In this document: positions 1-6,889 of the stretch, piece after piece
Position numbering within the stretch: the stretch's first letter is position 1
Layout of the letters: the number at the start of each line of letters is the position of its first letter
Assembly (NCBI GenBank): GCA_964639325.1
Contig: CAZXDO010000036.1
Coordinates: forward strand, 1-11,451
Direction: 5' to 3'
DNA: 11,451 bases
Source of the DNA: DATGCT01 sp964639325
GTDB taxonomy: Bacteria > Patescibacteriota > Minisyncoccia > UBA6257 > GWB1-50-10
Program-made: the position numbers and the translations under genes
Notes under the pieces: generated by a model
The model's input: the letters and a program-made list of their open reading frames with translations, nothing else
Told to the model about the DNA's origin: nothing
Database searches by the model: none

Positions 1-720
1 TTTATCTATTTCTTTTATTAAAGATTGTTTAAAATCTTTTAAAATAGCATGATGACTTATTGGCAATAATATTTCTAATTCACTTTTAAAATTCATTCTT
101 TCTTCTAATAATTTTTTTTTAATTTCTGAAATTTTTTTAAAATTTACAAATTTATTCAATTCTGGATGTCTTAAAATAAAGTACAGATCATAATAATCCC
201 TTGGTTTATAACGATTAAGCAATGCCAAGGATTTTCCTTTTACTATTTCTTCTGGGGATAAATGAACCAAAACATAGGCAGGCAGAAAATCAGAGACAAT
301 AGTTATCACAGATTTTTGCAAAGATTTTTCTTTTCTCAAAGAAATCTCAATTTTAATTTCACCACTAAAATTATAAAAAGAATATGAAAGTATTCCTAAA
401 TAACCTCCTGAAGTAATTTTAGCCTCTTTTAATTCCACCTTAATTCCTTGATTTTCTATTTCACTAATTGATTTCAAAAAAAAATTATCTAACTTATCCT
501 TAGACAAAATCTTCTGAGTACTAAAATCTAAATCCTCGGAAAATCGTGGGCTATGAAAAATAATCCTTAAAGCGGTTCCCCCTTTAAACAAAAACACATC
601 TGAGCCTTTTTGACTATAAAGTGCTGATAAAAATAAATGCTGGATATATTCTCGGACAATATTATCTTCCCTAGTTTGGCTCTTAATAGATAATTCTTTG
701 ATTATATTTTGGCTTAGCAT
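1..720 (-). CDS. abiEii: AbiEii/AbiGii-family nucleotidyltransferase toxin (3' end outside window)
   Basis: This is an open frame of 240 codons from an ATG at 720 that is still open at base 1, so the C-terminus is missing. It is the toxin half of a type IV (AbiE) toxin-antitoxin pair, a family of DNA polymerase beta-like nucleotidyltransferases. Visible motifs are KGGTALRI at residues 46-53, SEDLDF at 61-66 with the paired metal-binding aspartates D63 and D65, and KPRDYYDLY at about 172-180. These match, in order, the conserved motifs of the family. The start lies inside the 3' end of the antitoxin gene with a 38-nt overlap, which suggests translational coupling. No Shine-Dalgarno sequence is seen. 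Family members block growth by modifying RNA; the substrate here cannot be read from sequence. The catalytic residues are intact, so it is probably active. Confidence 0.9.
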   Translation of the reverse strand, partial: MLSQNIIKELSIKSQTREDNIVREYIQHLFLSALYSQKGSDVFLFKGGTALRIIFHSPRFSEDLDFSTQKILSKDKLDNFFLKSISEIENQGIKVELKEAKITSGGYLGILSYSFYNFSGEIKIEISLRKEKSLQKSVITIVSDFLPAYVLVHLSPEEIVKGKSLALLNRYKPRDYYDLYFILRHPELNKFVNFKKISEIKKKLLEERMNFKSELEILLPISHHAILKDFKQSLIKEIDK

Positions 721-1318
721 AGAAATTATTAATTATTTCTTTAATTTTTTTCTTTTGAAATTGTTTAGTATAGCCTAAAAGCTTCGTTTTGTTAATTTTA
801 TTTAAATCAATCCTTTCATAAGCCAATTTTCTTTTTCCTAAAACAACAAGGTACAAATAATCAATTAAAGCTTTTTCTGGTTCAGCAATCAAAATTGTAG
901 CATTTTTAATCTTAATTGGCTTATACCCATTAAAACAATTTTTCTTAATTTTTTTATAAGAATATTTAATATCATTAACATTAAATGTTCTTGTCTTGCG
1001 CGAAGTAGCAGAAATCACTTCATAAATTGTTTCTGGGATAATTTCATAAAACGATAGAGCAGTTTCAAAAGAGATATAAGATGGTTGATAAATTTTATTA
1101 GCTATTTCAAACTCATGCGGAGAGTTATCAGTTAAAAAATATAATCCCTTGCAAGCTTTTTGAATCACTCCTGATTTAAGATAGCGCGAGAGATTGCTTC
1201 GAGCACTACTATAGTTTTCAATTTGTAAAATTCTCTGAAAATCTAAAACAGAGAACAGCTTTAAACCTGCTTTTTTAAGTTTGTTTTGAACTAAAATAAT
1301 ATTAATCTGCTTCTTCAT
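683..1318 (-). CDS. abiEi: AbiEi-family antitoxin / transcriptional repressor
   Basis: A 211-aa protein with an N-terminal winged-helix region (about residues 15-62), followed by a hallmark AbiEi segment, PSYISFETALSFYEIIPE at 79-96, and AEPEKALIDYLYL at 145-157. AbiEi antitoxins neutralise the AbiEii nucleotidyltransferase without a stable toxin-antitoxin complex (type IV). They also repress their own operon by binding inverted repeats in the promoter. Both features fit this locus, because the toxin gene overlaps the 3' end by 38 nt and a 36-bp palindrome sits 6 bases upstream of the start codon. The C-terminus is rich in lysine and asparagine, as expected for an AT-rich genome. The ATG at 1318 is chosen because it directly follows the promoter/operator and gives a full-length wing domain; no Shine-Dalgarno sequence precedes it. 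The family call is firm. Whether the pair acts in phage defence or plasmid-like maintenance is unknown. Confidence 0.9.
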   Translation of the reverse strand: MKKQINIILVQNKLKKAGLKLFSVLDFQRILQIENYSSARSNLSRYLKSGVIQKACKGLYFLTDNSPHEFEIANKIYQPSYISFETALSFYEIIPETIYEVISATSRKTRTFNVNDIKYSYKKIKKNCFNGYKPIKIKNATILIAEPEKALIDYLYLVVLGKRKLAYERIDLNKINKTKLLGYTKQFQKKKIKEIINNFYAKPKYNQRIIY

Positions 1319-1324
1319 TGTTCA

Positions 1325-1360
1325 TTTCATTTATGTGGCAATATTGCAACACAAATGAAA
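1325..1360. promoter_or_regulatory. AbiE operator: 36-bp near-perfect palindrome
   Basis: The two halves, TTTCATTTATGTGGCAAT and ATTGCAACACAAATGAAA, are reverse complements except at two base-pair positions. The palindrome starts a few bases upstream of the antitoxin ATG and covers the predicted transcription start. AbiEi antitoxins are known to bind inverted repeats in their promoters, so this is the obvious autoregulatory site. The operator role is inferred; the symmetry is seen directly. Confidence 0.75.
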
Positions 1361-1388
1361 CATACCATAAATAAACATTGTAAGTCAA
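1359..1388 (-). promoter_or_regulatory. Predicted promoter of the abiE operon
   Basis: On the minus strand there is a -35 TTGACT (1388-1383), an 18-base spacer ending in TGG, and a -10 TATGTT (1364-1359), giving an extended -10 of the form TGn. The predicted start falls inside the 36-bp palindrome, so a repressor bound there would block initiation. The -10 is imperfect (4 of 6). Confidence 0.5.
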
Positions 1389-1451
1389 GAGAAATAATTA
1401 TCTCAGTAAATATCCAGTAGATAAGAGCTTCAAACTACAAAGATTGATAGT

Positions 1452-2510
1452 TTAAAAATATTTAGCCCGAGCATCAAGATGCTCATCATAGGTTTCAGAA
1501 AAGATAGTATTGCCTGTTTGACGATCAGTTAGATAATACCAATAATTATTGGCCATTGGGTTTAAAGCTGCTTTCATTGATTCAATTCCAGGATTATTAA
1601 TAGGAGTTGGCGGCAATCCTTTATAAAGATAAGTATTGTATAAAGAATCTATTTCAAATAATTCGCGAGAAAGAACACATTTTTTAAATGACTGAAATTT
1701 TGCATAACAAATAGTAACATCGACTTGAAGAGGAAAATCAGTATCTAACCTTCTCCAAAGTATATCAGCAACTATTTGTTTCTCTTCATCTTGTTGAACT
1801 TCTTTTTCTAACAAAGAAGCCATTATTAAAATATCATAAAAACTTCTTCTTTGACTATTAATTTCTAAGAATAAATTGGTTTCAATTGCCTGCCCTAAAT
1901 CATGATAAATTTTAGAAACAAAGTTGCTTATAAAAATTGAAATAAGCTCCTTTTCTTCTAATCCTTGGGGCAAATGATATGAATCAGGGAATAAAAATCC
2001 TTCTAAAGAAACAGTTGGAGGTATTTTAGAAAAAACACTAAAAGATATTACTTGAGATTCGTTAATACCTAACAAATCAAAAAAATCCTTAAGCTGCCAT
2101 TCTTTTAATGATGAAGATTCTTCAATTAAACCTTTTTCCTTTAAATTCTCTTCTATTTCTAATAAAGTATCTCCCTCAGTAATTAAAAAACGATTATCAA
2201 CTAACTTCTTTTCTATTATTACCTTACTAATACTAACAATCGTTAAAGGTGAGCCAAAATAATATTCTCCAGCATTAATATGTTTTTCATTTCCTTTTAG
2301 CCTAAAATACAATTGAAATAAAAAAGGAGAAGATATATATCCTTCATCTTTTAAACGAAGAGCAACATTTCTTAAGTTTTCTCCTTTAGTTATTGTAAAA
2401 TTACATTGATCGTCGCAAGCTACAGGTAGATTAATTAATATAAAAAAAGAAAATACTAAAATACAAACAAAAATAAATAATATATTCCTAACTAATTTAA
2501 ACGTTTTCAT
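1452..2510 (-). CDS. mltG: Endolytic murein transglycosylase MltG (YceG-like)
   Basis: A 352-aa protein with one N-terminal membrane helix (about residues 9-28) and an extracytoplasmic body. MltG cuts nascent glycan strands inside the chain and is thought to release them from the synthase. Family signatures are seen in order: LEGFLFPDSYHL at 169-180, ASLLEKEVQ at 231-239 with E235 at the position of the catalytic glutamate (E218 in E. coli), LQVDVTICYA at 261-270, and YNTYLYKGLPPTPINNPG at 291-308. The region around 40-110 fits the LysM-like part of the family. Length is normal. It is the last gene of a three-gene unit, 16 bases after rodA, which fits a synthase-plus-terminator pair. No Shine-Dalgarno sequence is visible, and no clear terminator follows before the abiE promoter. 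Confidence 0.93.
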   Translation of the reverse strand: MKTFKLVRNILFIFVCILVFSFFILINLPVACDDQCNFTITKGENLRNVALRLKDEGYISSPFLFQLYFRLKGNEKHINAGEYYFGSPLTIVSISKVIIEKKLVDNRFLITEGDTLLEIEENLKEKGLIEESSSLKEWQLKDFFDLLGINESQVISFSVFSKIPPTVSLEGFLFPDSYHLPQGLEEKELISIFISNFVSKIYHDLGQAIETNLFLEINSQRRSFYDILIMASLLEKEVQQDEEKQIVADILWRRLDTDFPLQVDVTICYAKFQSFKKCVLSRELFEIDSLYNTYLYKGLPPTPINNPGIESMKAALNPMANNYWYYLTDRQTGNTIFSETYDEHLDARAKYF

Positions 2511-2526
2511 TGTTATAAGTTAAATT

Positions 2527-3603
2527 TTAAGCACGACGGAGAATCATACTATTAATCATTCCCAGACCAATAAACTCAGCTAGAAGATGAGAACCGCCCA
2601 TAGAAAGAAAAGGTAAGGCAATGCCAATAATAGGTAGCAAACCTAAATTCATTCCAATATTAATAAAAGCTTCTATTAGTAATTTAATCGTAAAACCAAT
2701 AGTAAAAAGCTTGCAAAAATTATATGAAAAAATATTGGCCCACATAATTAAACGCTGGAAGATAATAACAAAACAAATTAATAAAATTGAAACACCAACT
2801 AATCCTAATGATTCTGCTAAAGAAGCAAAGATAAAATCAGTTTTAGATAAAGGCAAAAAACGCAGATGCGTTTGCGATCCCCAGCCTAATCCTTTACCAA
2901 AAATCCTTCCTGAGCCAATGGCTATTAAAGCCTGCTCTCGATTATAGCCAGATCCTAACAGATCTTCTGCTGGATTAAAAAAACTAAGAATTCTAGATTG
3001 TTGATATGGATGAAGTAAAAAAGACCAAGCAAAACCAGCAATAATTAAAAAAAGAACAACCAATAAAACAACTTGCTTAATTCTAATCCCACTAATGGCA
3101 ACTAAACCAAGCCAAATAACTCCAAAAATCATTGCTCCACCCAAATCTGGCTGAATAGCTACCAAACTAAAAGGAACAAAAGTAAAAAGACCAGAAACAA
3201 CAAGATGACGAAATTGCCAAATTTCTAAATGGCGAGAAGATAAATATTTTGCTAAAACTAAAATCAAAGCAATTTTAGCTACCTCTACTGGCTGGAAACT
3301 AAAAGCTCCAAAATTAAACCAGCCAGCAGAACCAGATGTTTTATCTCCAAAAAGCAATACTAAAATCAGCAAAACTATTGAAAAAAGATAAAAAAAGATA
3401 ATTAAAGAAGAGTTATTAAAAATACGCCAATCTAAAAAAGAAAAAAGAATAAAAAAACAAATGCTGATTCCAAGAAAAACCATTTGTTTTTTTGCTGATA
3501 AAAAAGGAGAATCATCTTGAAAAGAGATGCTCCAAAGAACTAACAAACCTAAGGCAATTAAGACAAAAAGGGCCAAAAATAAAACAGAATCAGTTTTAAA
3601 CAT
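2527..3603 (-). CDS. rodA: RodA/FtsW (SEDS) peptidoglycan glycosyltransferase
   Basis: A 358-aa polytopic membrane protein with about ten hydrophobic segments. SEDS proteins polymerise lipid II into glycan strands together with a class B penicillin-binding protein. Conserved pieces are GSAGWFNFGAFSFQPVEVAK at 91-110, QPDLGGAMIF at 151-160, HPYQQSRILSFFNP at 198-211, IAIGSGRIFGKGLGWGSQ at 227-244, KTDFIFASLAE at 254-264 with D256 at the conserved aspartate of the catalytic loop, and GIALPFLSMGGSHLL at 327-341. The HPYQQSRI and SGRIFGKGLGWGSQ segments favour RodA over FtsW, but in reduced genomes one SEDS protein may serve both elongation and division. The upstream gene's stop is separated from this ATG by one base, so the two are co-transcribed and probably translationally coupled. 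Confidence 0.92.
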   Translation of the reverse strand: MFKTDSVLFLALFVLIALGLLVLWSISFQDDSPFLSAKKQMVFLGISICFFILFSFLDWRIFNNSSLIIFFYLFSIVLLILVLLFGDKTSGSAGWFNFGAFSFQPVEVAKIALILVLAKYLSSRHLEIWQFRHLVVSGLFTFVPFSLVAIQPDLGGAMIFGVIWLGLVAISGIRIKQVVLLVVLFLIIAGFAWSFLLHPYQQSRILSFFNPAEDLLGSGYNREQALIAIGSGRIFGKGLGWGSQTHLRFLPLSKTDFIFASLAESLGLVGVSILLICFVIIFQRLIMWANIFSYNFCKLFTIGFTIKLLIEAFINIGMNLGLLPIIGIALPFLSMGGSHLLAEFIGLGMINSMILRRA

Positions 3604-3604
3604 A

Positions 3605-4954
3605 CTAAGGGGTTAAAAAAGCGTTTTCTGAATCTAAAATATTAATATTAACAATTCTTTCACAAACACTAATATTTTCTGGTAATGGATCTCGCCAACG
3701 AATGACAAAAGAAGAAGTTTGCTCTGAATAAATATTTTCTAAAACAGTTGTCCCTACTGAAATGGGTTTTTTATCTTTATCACAAAGAAGAATAATCACA
3801 TCACCTTTATGCCAATTATATGGAGTACTATTATAAACATCGCCTTTCACTTCTAAACTAGCTTCGTAAGTTTCTAATTGATCTGTTGAACGTTGATTTG
3901 TTATTGCTGAATAACTAAAAAGTTCATTAAGCTTAGTCCTAGTATCAGCATCAACTTTTCCAGTGACACTAAGCCCATGTTTTAATTGAAAATCTTCTAA
4001 TGCTTTTTCTGTAACATCATCAAAATAACCAGTAATTGAACCTAAAGGAGTAACTGTAGAATCTAATAGTAAAGCTCTTTGTAAATTAAGAACTTCATCT
4101 CCATGATCTCCTTTTGCTAAATTAAAAGTAAAAGTATAAGTGAAAGCTTGGCTACCTTCTGGTCCATAGAGTTCATGTAATTTAGCTCTTGTCTGAGGAC
4201 CAACTTGTCCAGTAATTCTAATACCATATTTTTCTTGAAACTTCATTACTGCTGCTTCTGTTAATTTTCCAAAATAACCAGTGATTTCGCCTTGGGGATA
4301 AATAGAAGGATCTAAACTTAATACTTTTTGAAGATTAAAAACTTCAGCATCTTCCATGCCTGGAACTAATGTTTTTGTAAAAGTATAAACATTAAAAGTT
4401 GAGCCTGAAATTATCTCAGGTTTAACAATCCTTACGCTGCTAGGAATAAAAGGATCTCCTAATCCTAAATTAATGCCTGAGGGTGGTTTTTCCCAAGCAA
4501 TATCATCTTTAATAATTTCAACATCAACTTTAACTGGTTGAAAACCAATAATGATATTTGAAATCAAAAAATGCCTAATTTCATGAGGAAAGATAAACCC
4601 ATATTTTATAAATTCTTGTTTTTCCTCATTAGGTCCTATAAAAATTACTTTGCTGGCAAAAGATTTGGCTCCCCATTCTTGACTTAAATTAGTAATTTTA
4701 AAAATTACATCAATCCTATTGTTTTCATTAGTCAAAAGAATTGGACTATCAGCTACAGAAAGAGGCGGATCATATTTAAGATCACAAGGAATACAAGAAC
4801 CACCACAATCAATTCCTTCTTCTCCTTGATTTTGAATACCATCAAAACAAGTTGGCTCTGCTCGGCGAATTAAATAAGTCCCTCCTCCAACAAGAGAAAT
4901 GATCCCTAAAAAAATAAGGGCAATAATAATTTGTTTTGTTATTCTTTTATCCAT
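3605..4954 (-). CDS. Membrane-anchored protein with DCGG cysteine motif and two peptidoglycan-binding domains
   Basis: A 449-aa protein. An N-terminal membrane helix (about residues 8-29) is followed by a short cysteine motif with C36, C50, C54 and C57 around the core EEGIDCGGSC. A beta-rich, Ig-like stretch covers about 60-185. Two tandem PG_binding_1 repeats follow: about 191-264 (NLQKVLSLD, GYFGKLTEAAVMKFQEKYGI, QTRAKLHELYG) and about 273-346 (NLQRALLLD, GYFDDVTEKALEDFQLKHG, DTRTKLNELF). A C-terminal domain of about 100 residues is not recognised. The likely role is holding the cell surface to peptidoglycan or presenting the C-terminal domain at the wall; no catalytic domain is visible. 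The cysteine motif recurs in surface proteins of Parcubacteria and other groups, as far as I recall, without a known function. It is the first gene of the wall operon with rodA and mltG. Confidence 0.8.
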   Translation of the reverse strand: MDKRITKQIIIALIFLGIISLVGGGTYLIRRAEPTCFDGIQNQGEEGIDCGGSCIPCDLKYDPPLSVADSPILLTNENNRIDVIFKITNLSQEWGAKSFASKVIFIGPNEEKQEFIKYGFIFPHEIRHFLISNIIIGFQPVKVDVEIIKDDIAWEKPPSGINLGLGDPFIPSSVRIVKPEIISGSTFNVYTFTKTLVPGMEDAEVFNLQKVLSLDPSIYPQGEITGYFGKLTEAAVMKFQEKYGIRITGQVGPQTRAKLHELYGPEGSQAFTYTFTFNLAKGDHGDEVLNLQRALLLDSTVTPLGSITGYFDDVTEKALEDFQLKHGLSVTGKVDADTRTKLNELFSYSAITNQRSTDQLETYEASLEVKGDVYNSTPYNWHKGDVIILLCDKDKKPISVGTTVLENIYSEQTSSFVIRWRDPLPENISVCERIVNINILDSENAFLTP

Positions 4955-4962
4955 TATTAAAC

Positions 4963-4971
4963 ATTATAACA
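4963..4971 (-). promoter_or_regulatory. Extended -10 promoter of the cell-wall operon, near-leaderless
   Basis: On the minus strand TGTTATAAT lies 8 bases before the ATG at 4954. It joins a perfect TATAAT to the TGn extension, and no good -35 is seen. With a start 6-8 bases after the -10, the transcript would begin at or within two bases of the initiation codon. Readthrough from the rRNA unit is also possible because no strong terminator lies after 5S. Confidence 0.6.
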
Positions 4972-5002
4972 TAGAAATTAAAAAATTTTCCAGTAATAAA
5001 AA

Positions 5003-5112
5003 CCCCCGGCAAAGCCTACTTTCCCCACAAGGAGTATCATCGGCACCTAGTATTTTGACTTCCGTGTTCGGAATGAGAACGGGTAGAACCTACTAAGCTA
5101 AATCACCGGGAG
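5003..5112 (-). rRNA. rrf: 5S ribosomal RNA
   Basis: The minus strand contains the universal 5S loop sequence TTCCGAACACGGAAGT (about 5073-5058) and a terminal helix formed by CTCCCGGT at the 5' end and GCCGGGGG at the 3' end. Both boundaries are set by that helix, giving about 110 nt, slightly shorter than the usual 115-120. It follows 23S in the same direction after a 56-base spacer. The 3' helix is followed directly by TTTTTATT, which may serve as a weak termination signal. Confidence 0.9.
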
Positions 5113-5168
5113 ATTTATTGTATAAAAATTATAGAATAATTCTTTGAAAATTCTTTTCACTAAAGATA
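5113..5168 (-). other. 23S-5S internal spacer with no tRNA
   Basis: This short AT-rich spacer contains the 3' strand of the 23S processing stem (5140-5177 together with the 23S terminus). I see no tRNA and no separate promoter that I would trust; a lone TATAAT occurs near 5133 with no partner. Confidence 0.7.
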
Positions 5169-5177
5169 GGAAAGTTG
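5140..5177 (-). repeat. 23S processing stem, 3' strand
   Basis: This 38-nt stretch is complementary to two blocks upstream of 23S: 25 nt with 10316-10340 (one G-U type mismatch) and 13 nt with 10394-10406 (perfect). Such flanking stems bring the ends of 23S together for RNase III-type cleavage. It includes the mature 3' terminus. Confidence 0.8.
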
Positions 5178-5351
5178 CTTCGATAAATTAGTACTCCTCA
5201 GCTTAATTTGTTACCAAACTTCCACTTAGAGCCTATCCTCAACTTTCTTAACCGAAGCTAAAAAAGTCAAGCCGCATAATGCGGACCTGGTCATCTTCCA
5301 GGAATCTCTCTTTTCGCCAATGGCGAAAACACGATACCTAATCTTGGGGTG

Positions 5352-5384
<33 letters not shown>

Positions 5385-5526
5385 CTGCCGAACATAGCTA
5401 CCCGGCAATGCCCTTGGTAGGACAACCGGTACACCAGAGGTTCGTCCAATCGGGTCCTCTCGTACTGCGATCAGCTCCCCTCAAGTATCGAACGCCCACA
5501 GCAGATAGAGGCCAACCTGTCTCACG

Positions 5527-5802
5527 CATATAATCATAAATTACTTTATGTATGGACTATACCATCATCCTAATTTTTATTAGGAGGTTGACGTATTATG
5601 GAAAAGAAAATCTCTTCCATCTCTCTAAAATTATATTAGAGAAGTCTCTAAGGGGTTATAGTTTTAAATATTTTTCTAAAAACTAAACTTCCCTAGGTAT
5701 TGTCCTACTACACGACAGGTTAAAATACAATTGTGTAATAGGGTTTCACCTATATGAGTCAACTTTTTCCTTAGAAGATCACTCTTCTAGGCCGCCAAAT
5801 TG
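5527..5802 (-). ncRNA. Group I intron 3, ORF-less, after 23S position 2593
   Basis: This 276-nt insert starts after U2593 (exon end GACCGT) and ends with G before CGTGAGACAG, the usual group I arrangement. The core elements match those of the other two introns: P element CATATAGGTGAAACC, Q element AATACCTAGGGAAGTT, R element AACCCCTTAGAGACTT and S element GGTATAGTCC. P1 is short: exon CCGU can pair with intron GCGG with the U-G wobble at the cut. P2 is the hairpin TAGAAGAG/ATCTTCTA. P6 is closed by AGTTTT/AAAACT, exactly where the other two introns carry an endonuclease ORF. No ORF is present, so it is either a small, non-mobile derivative or it relies on endonucleases in trans. The site matches that of the Chlamydomonas chloroplast intron that encodes I-CreI. 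Confidence 0.85.
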
Positions 5803-5884
5803 ACGGTCTGAACCCAGCTCGCGTACCCTTTTAATTGGCGAACAGCCAAACCCTTGGGACCTTCTTCAGCCCCAGGATAGGGTG

Positions 5885-6729
5885 CATATTATTCTGCTAT
5901 CACTAGCAGTATAGACTATATCTTCACCCGTTAAATTGTAGTCTTGGAAAAATTAAACGGGGTTGGCGTATGATAATAAATTAAAAATTTACTATCTCAG
6001 TTATAAAAACTTCAGTCGTTACGGGGTTAAAGCAATTTTGTATTTTAAACTTGGAATAATATATGGAAAAACTAATTCTACAAATTTATAGGTTTCTTTT
6101 TGTGGAATATATAAATTCCACCATTTTCCTTTTCTATGCAAATTTACTGTAATATTGAAATTCTTTTTCAATATATCCTGTAATGCTTTTTGTTCTAATA
6201 AAGAGAAAGCGTCAGTGCTTATTCTTAAAGCATTACAATCATTTCTTTTGTAGCCATCGTCCATATACCAAACCGCTAAACTTAGCGGATTTTTTAACCA
6301 AGTATATATGAAATTAGAAATCGTCTTTCTATTATTTGAATAGAATGCTTTCCAATAACATTCAAACAAATTTAGCGAATATGTAGCAAAATGCAATCGT
6401 TTGTATTCTTTTTGTTCTTTTTTGTGATTTGAACTAATAATTATTGGTTTGCTTGGAATTAACGTTTTTAACTCATTGTATTTCCACAAAAGATAATCCT
6501 TTTGTTTTATACTATGGTCAATACGTAATCGTATATACCTACCGTTTCTTTCCAAACAACCGTCACCTATTAGTGTTCCAACAATAATTGCATGTTGACG
6601 ATTAGTAATCTTCATAATTTTGCTCAACTTCCCACGGTATTATCTTGCCATGCCTGGGTGCACATAATAAGGTTTCACCGTTATAAGCCAAATATTTTTA
6701 TTGGTTACCCAATAAACGGCCCATATTCG
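5885..6729 (-). ncRNA. Group I intron 2, after 23S position 2511, encodes a LAGLIDADG endonuclease
   Basis: This 845-nt insert sits between U2511 and C2512. It begins CGAATATGGGCCG; the segment GGCCG pairs with exon CGGCU, placing the U-G wobble at the 5' splice site. It ends in G before CACCCTATCCTGG. Core elements are CTTATAACGGTGAAACC (P), AATACCGTGGGAAGTT (Q), TTTAACCCCGTAACGACT (R) and GAAGATATAGTC (S). The endonuclease ORF fills the P6 loop between Q and R, and its stop codon lies inside R. P10 is weak: only two pairs are obvious. The 5' exon of this intron is only 11 nt long before the next intron. Confidence 0.88.
6019..6627 (-). CDS. LAGLIDADG homing endonuclease of intron 2
   Basis: A 202-aa two-motif (monomeric) LAGLIDADG endonuclease. 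Motif 1 is IIVGTLIGDG at 14-23 with acidic residue D22. Motif 2 is LAVWYMDDG at 117-125 with D124. A conserved IDHSIKQKDYLLWKY segment lies at 36-50 and PSLKYKIAL near the C-terminus, both usual for this subfamily. Such enzymes cut the intronless 23S gene and drive copying of the intron into it; some also help splicing. The frame starts at TTG (6627) after an in-frame stop in the intron's Q element. An ATG at 6615 is an alternative start that would drop four residues. The stop codon overlaps the intron R element. There is no Shine-Dalgarno sequence, and translation from a pre-rRNA must compete with folding of the intron. All catalytic residues are present, so it is probably functional. Confidence 0.9.
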   Translation of the reverse strand: MSKIMKITNRQHAIIVGTLIGDGCLERNGRYIRLRIDHSIKQKDYLLWKYNELKTLIPSKPIIISSNHKKEQKEYKRLHFATYSLNLFECYWKAFYSNNRKTISNFIYTWLKNPLSLAVWYMDDGYKRNDCNALRISTDAFSLLEQKALQDILKKNFNITVNLHRKGKWWNLYIPQKETYKFVELVFPYIIPSLKYKIALTP

Positions 6730-6740
6730 AGCCGACATCG
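6730..6740 (-). rRNA. 11-nt 23S mini-exon between introns 1 and 2
   Basis: The minus strand reads CGATGTCGGCT, equal to E. coli C2501-U2511, which includes the PTC bases A2503, U2504, G2505 and U2506. Upstream it is joined to an intron ending in G, and downstream to an intron whose guide sequence pairs with its last five bases. It is identical to the bacterial consensus, so it must be retained in mature rRNA. Confidence 0.88.
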
Positions 6741-6889
6741 CTATTATCATATTATTACTAATATGCTGGACTATATCTTCATCCAATTTTTTGAAAAATT
6801 GGAGTCGGCGTATTAATAAAGATTAAAAATCTCTATTCTGTTCTAACTAAGAACAAGTCTCTACGGGGTTATAATTCAATTACACTTGT

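Noticed and set aside
1389..1451. Terminator after mltG
   Set aside because: Only weak hairpins (AAACTA/TAGTTT and GAGA/TCTC) are present, with no T-run after them on the minus strand.
2621..2947. Plus-strand open frame of 108 codons
   Set aside because: It lies wholly inside rodA on the other strand and has no recognisable protein features; rodA has clear family motifs.
4899..5096. Plus-strand open frame across the 5S gene
   Set aside because: It overlaps the conserved 5S sequence and the start of the wall-protein gene, and it looks like chance coding.
5113..5168. tRNA gene in the 23S-5S spacer
   Set aside because: The spacer is too short and shows no T-loop GTTCRANNC motif or acceptor stem.
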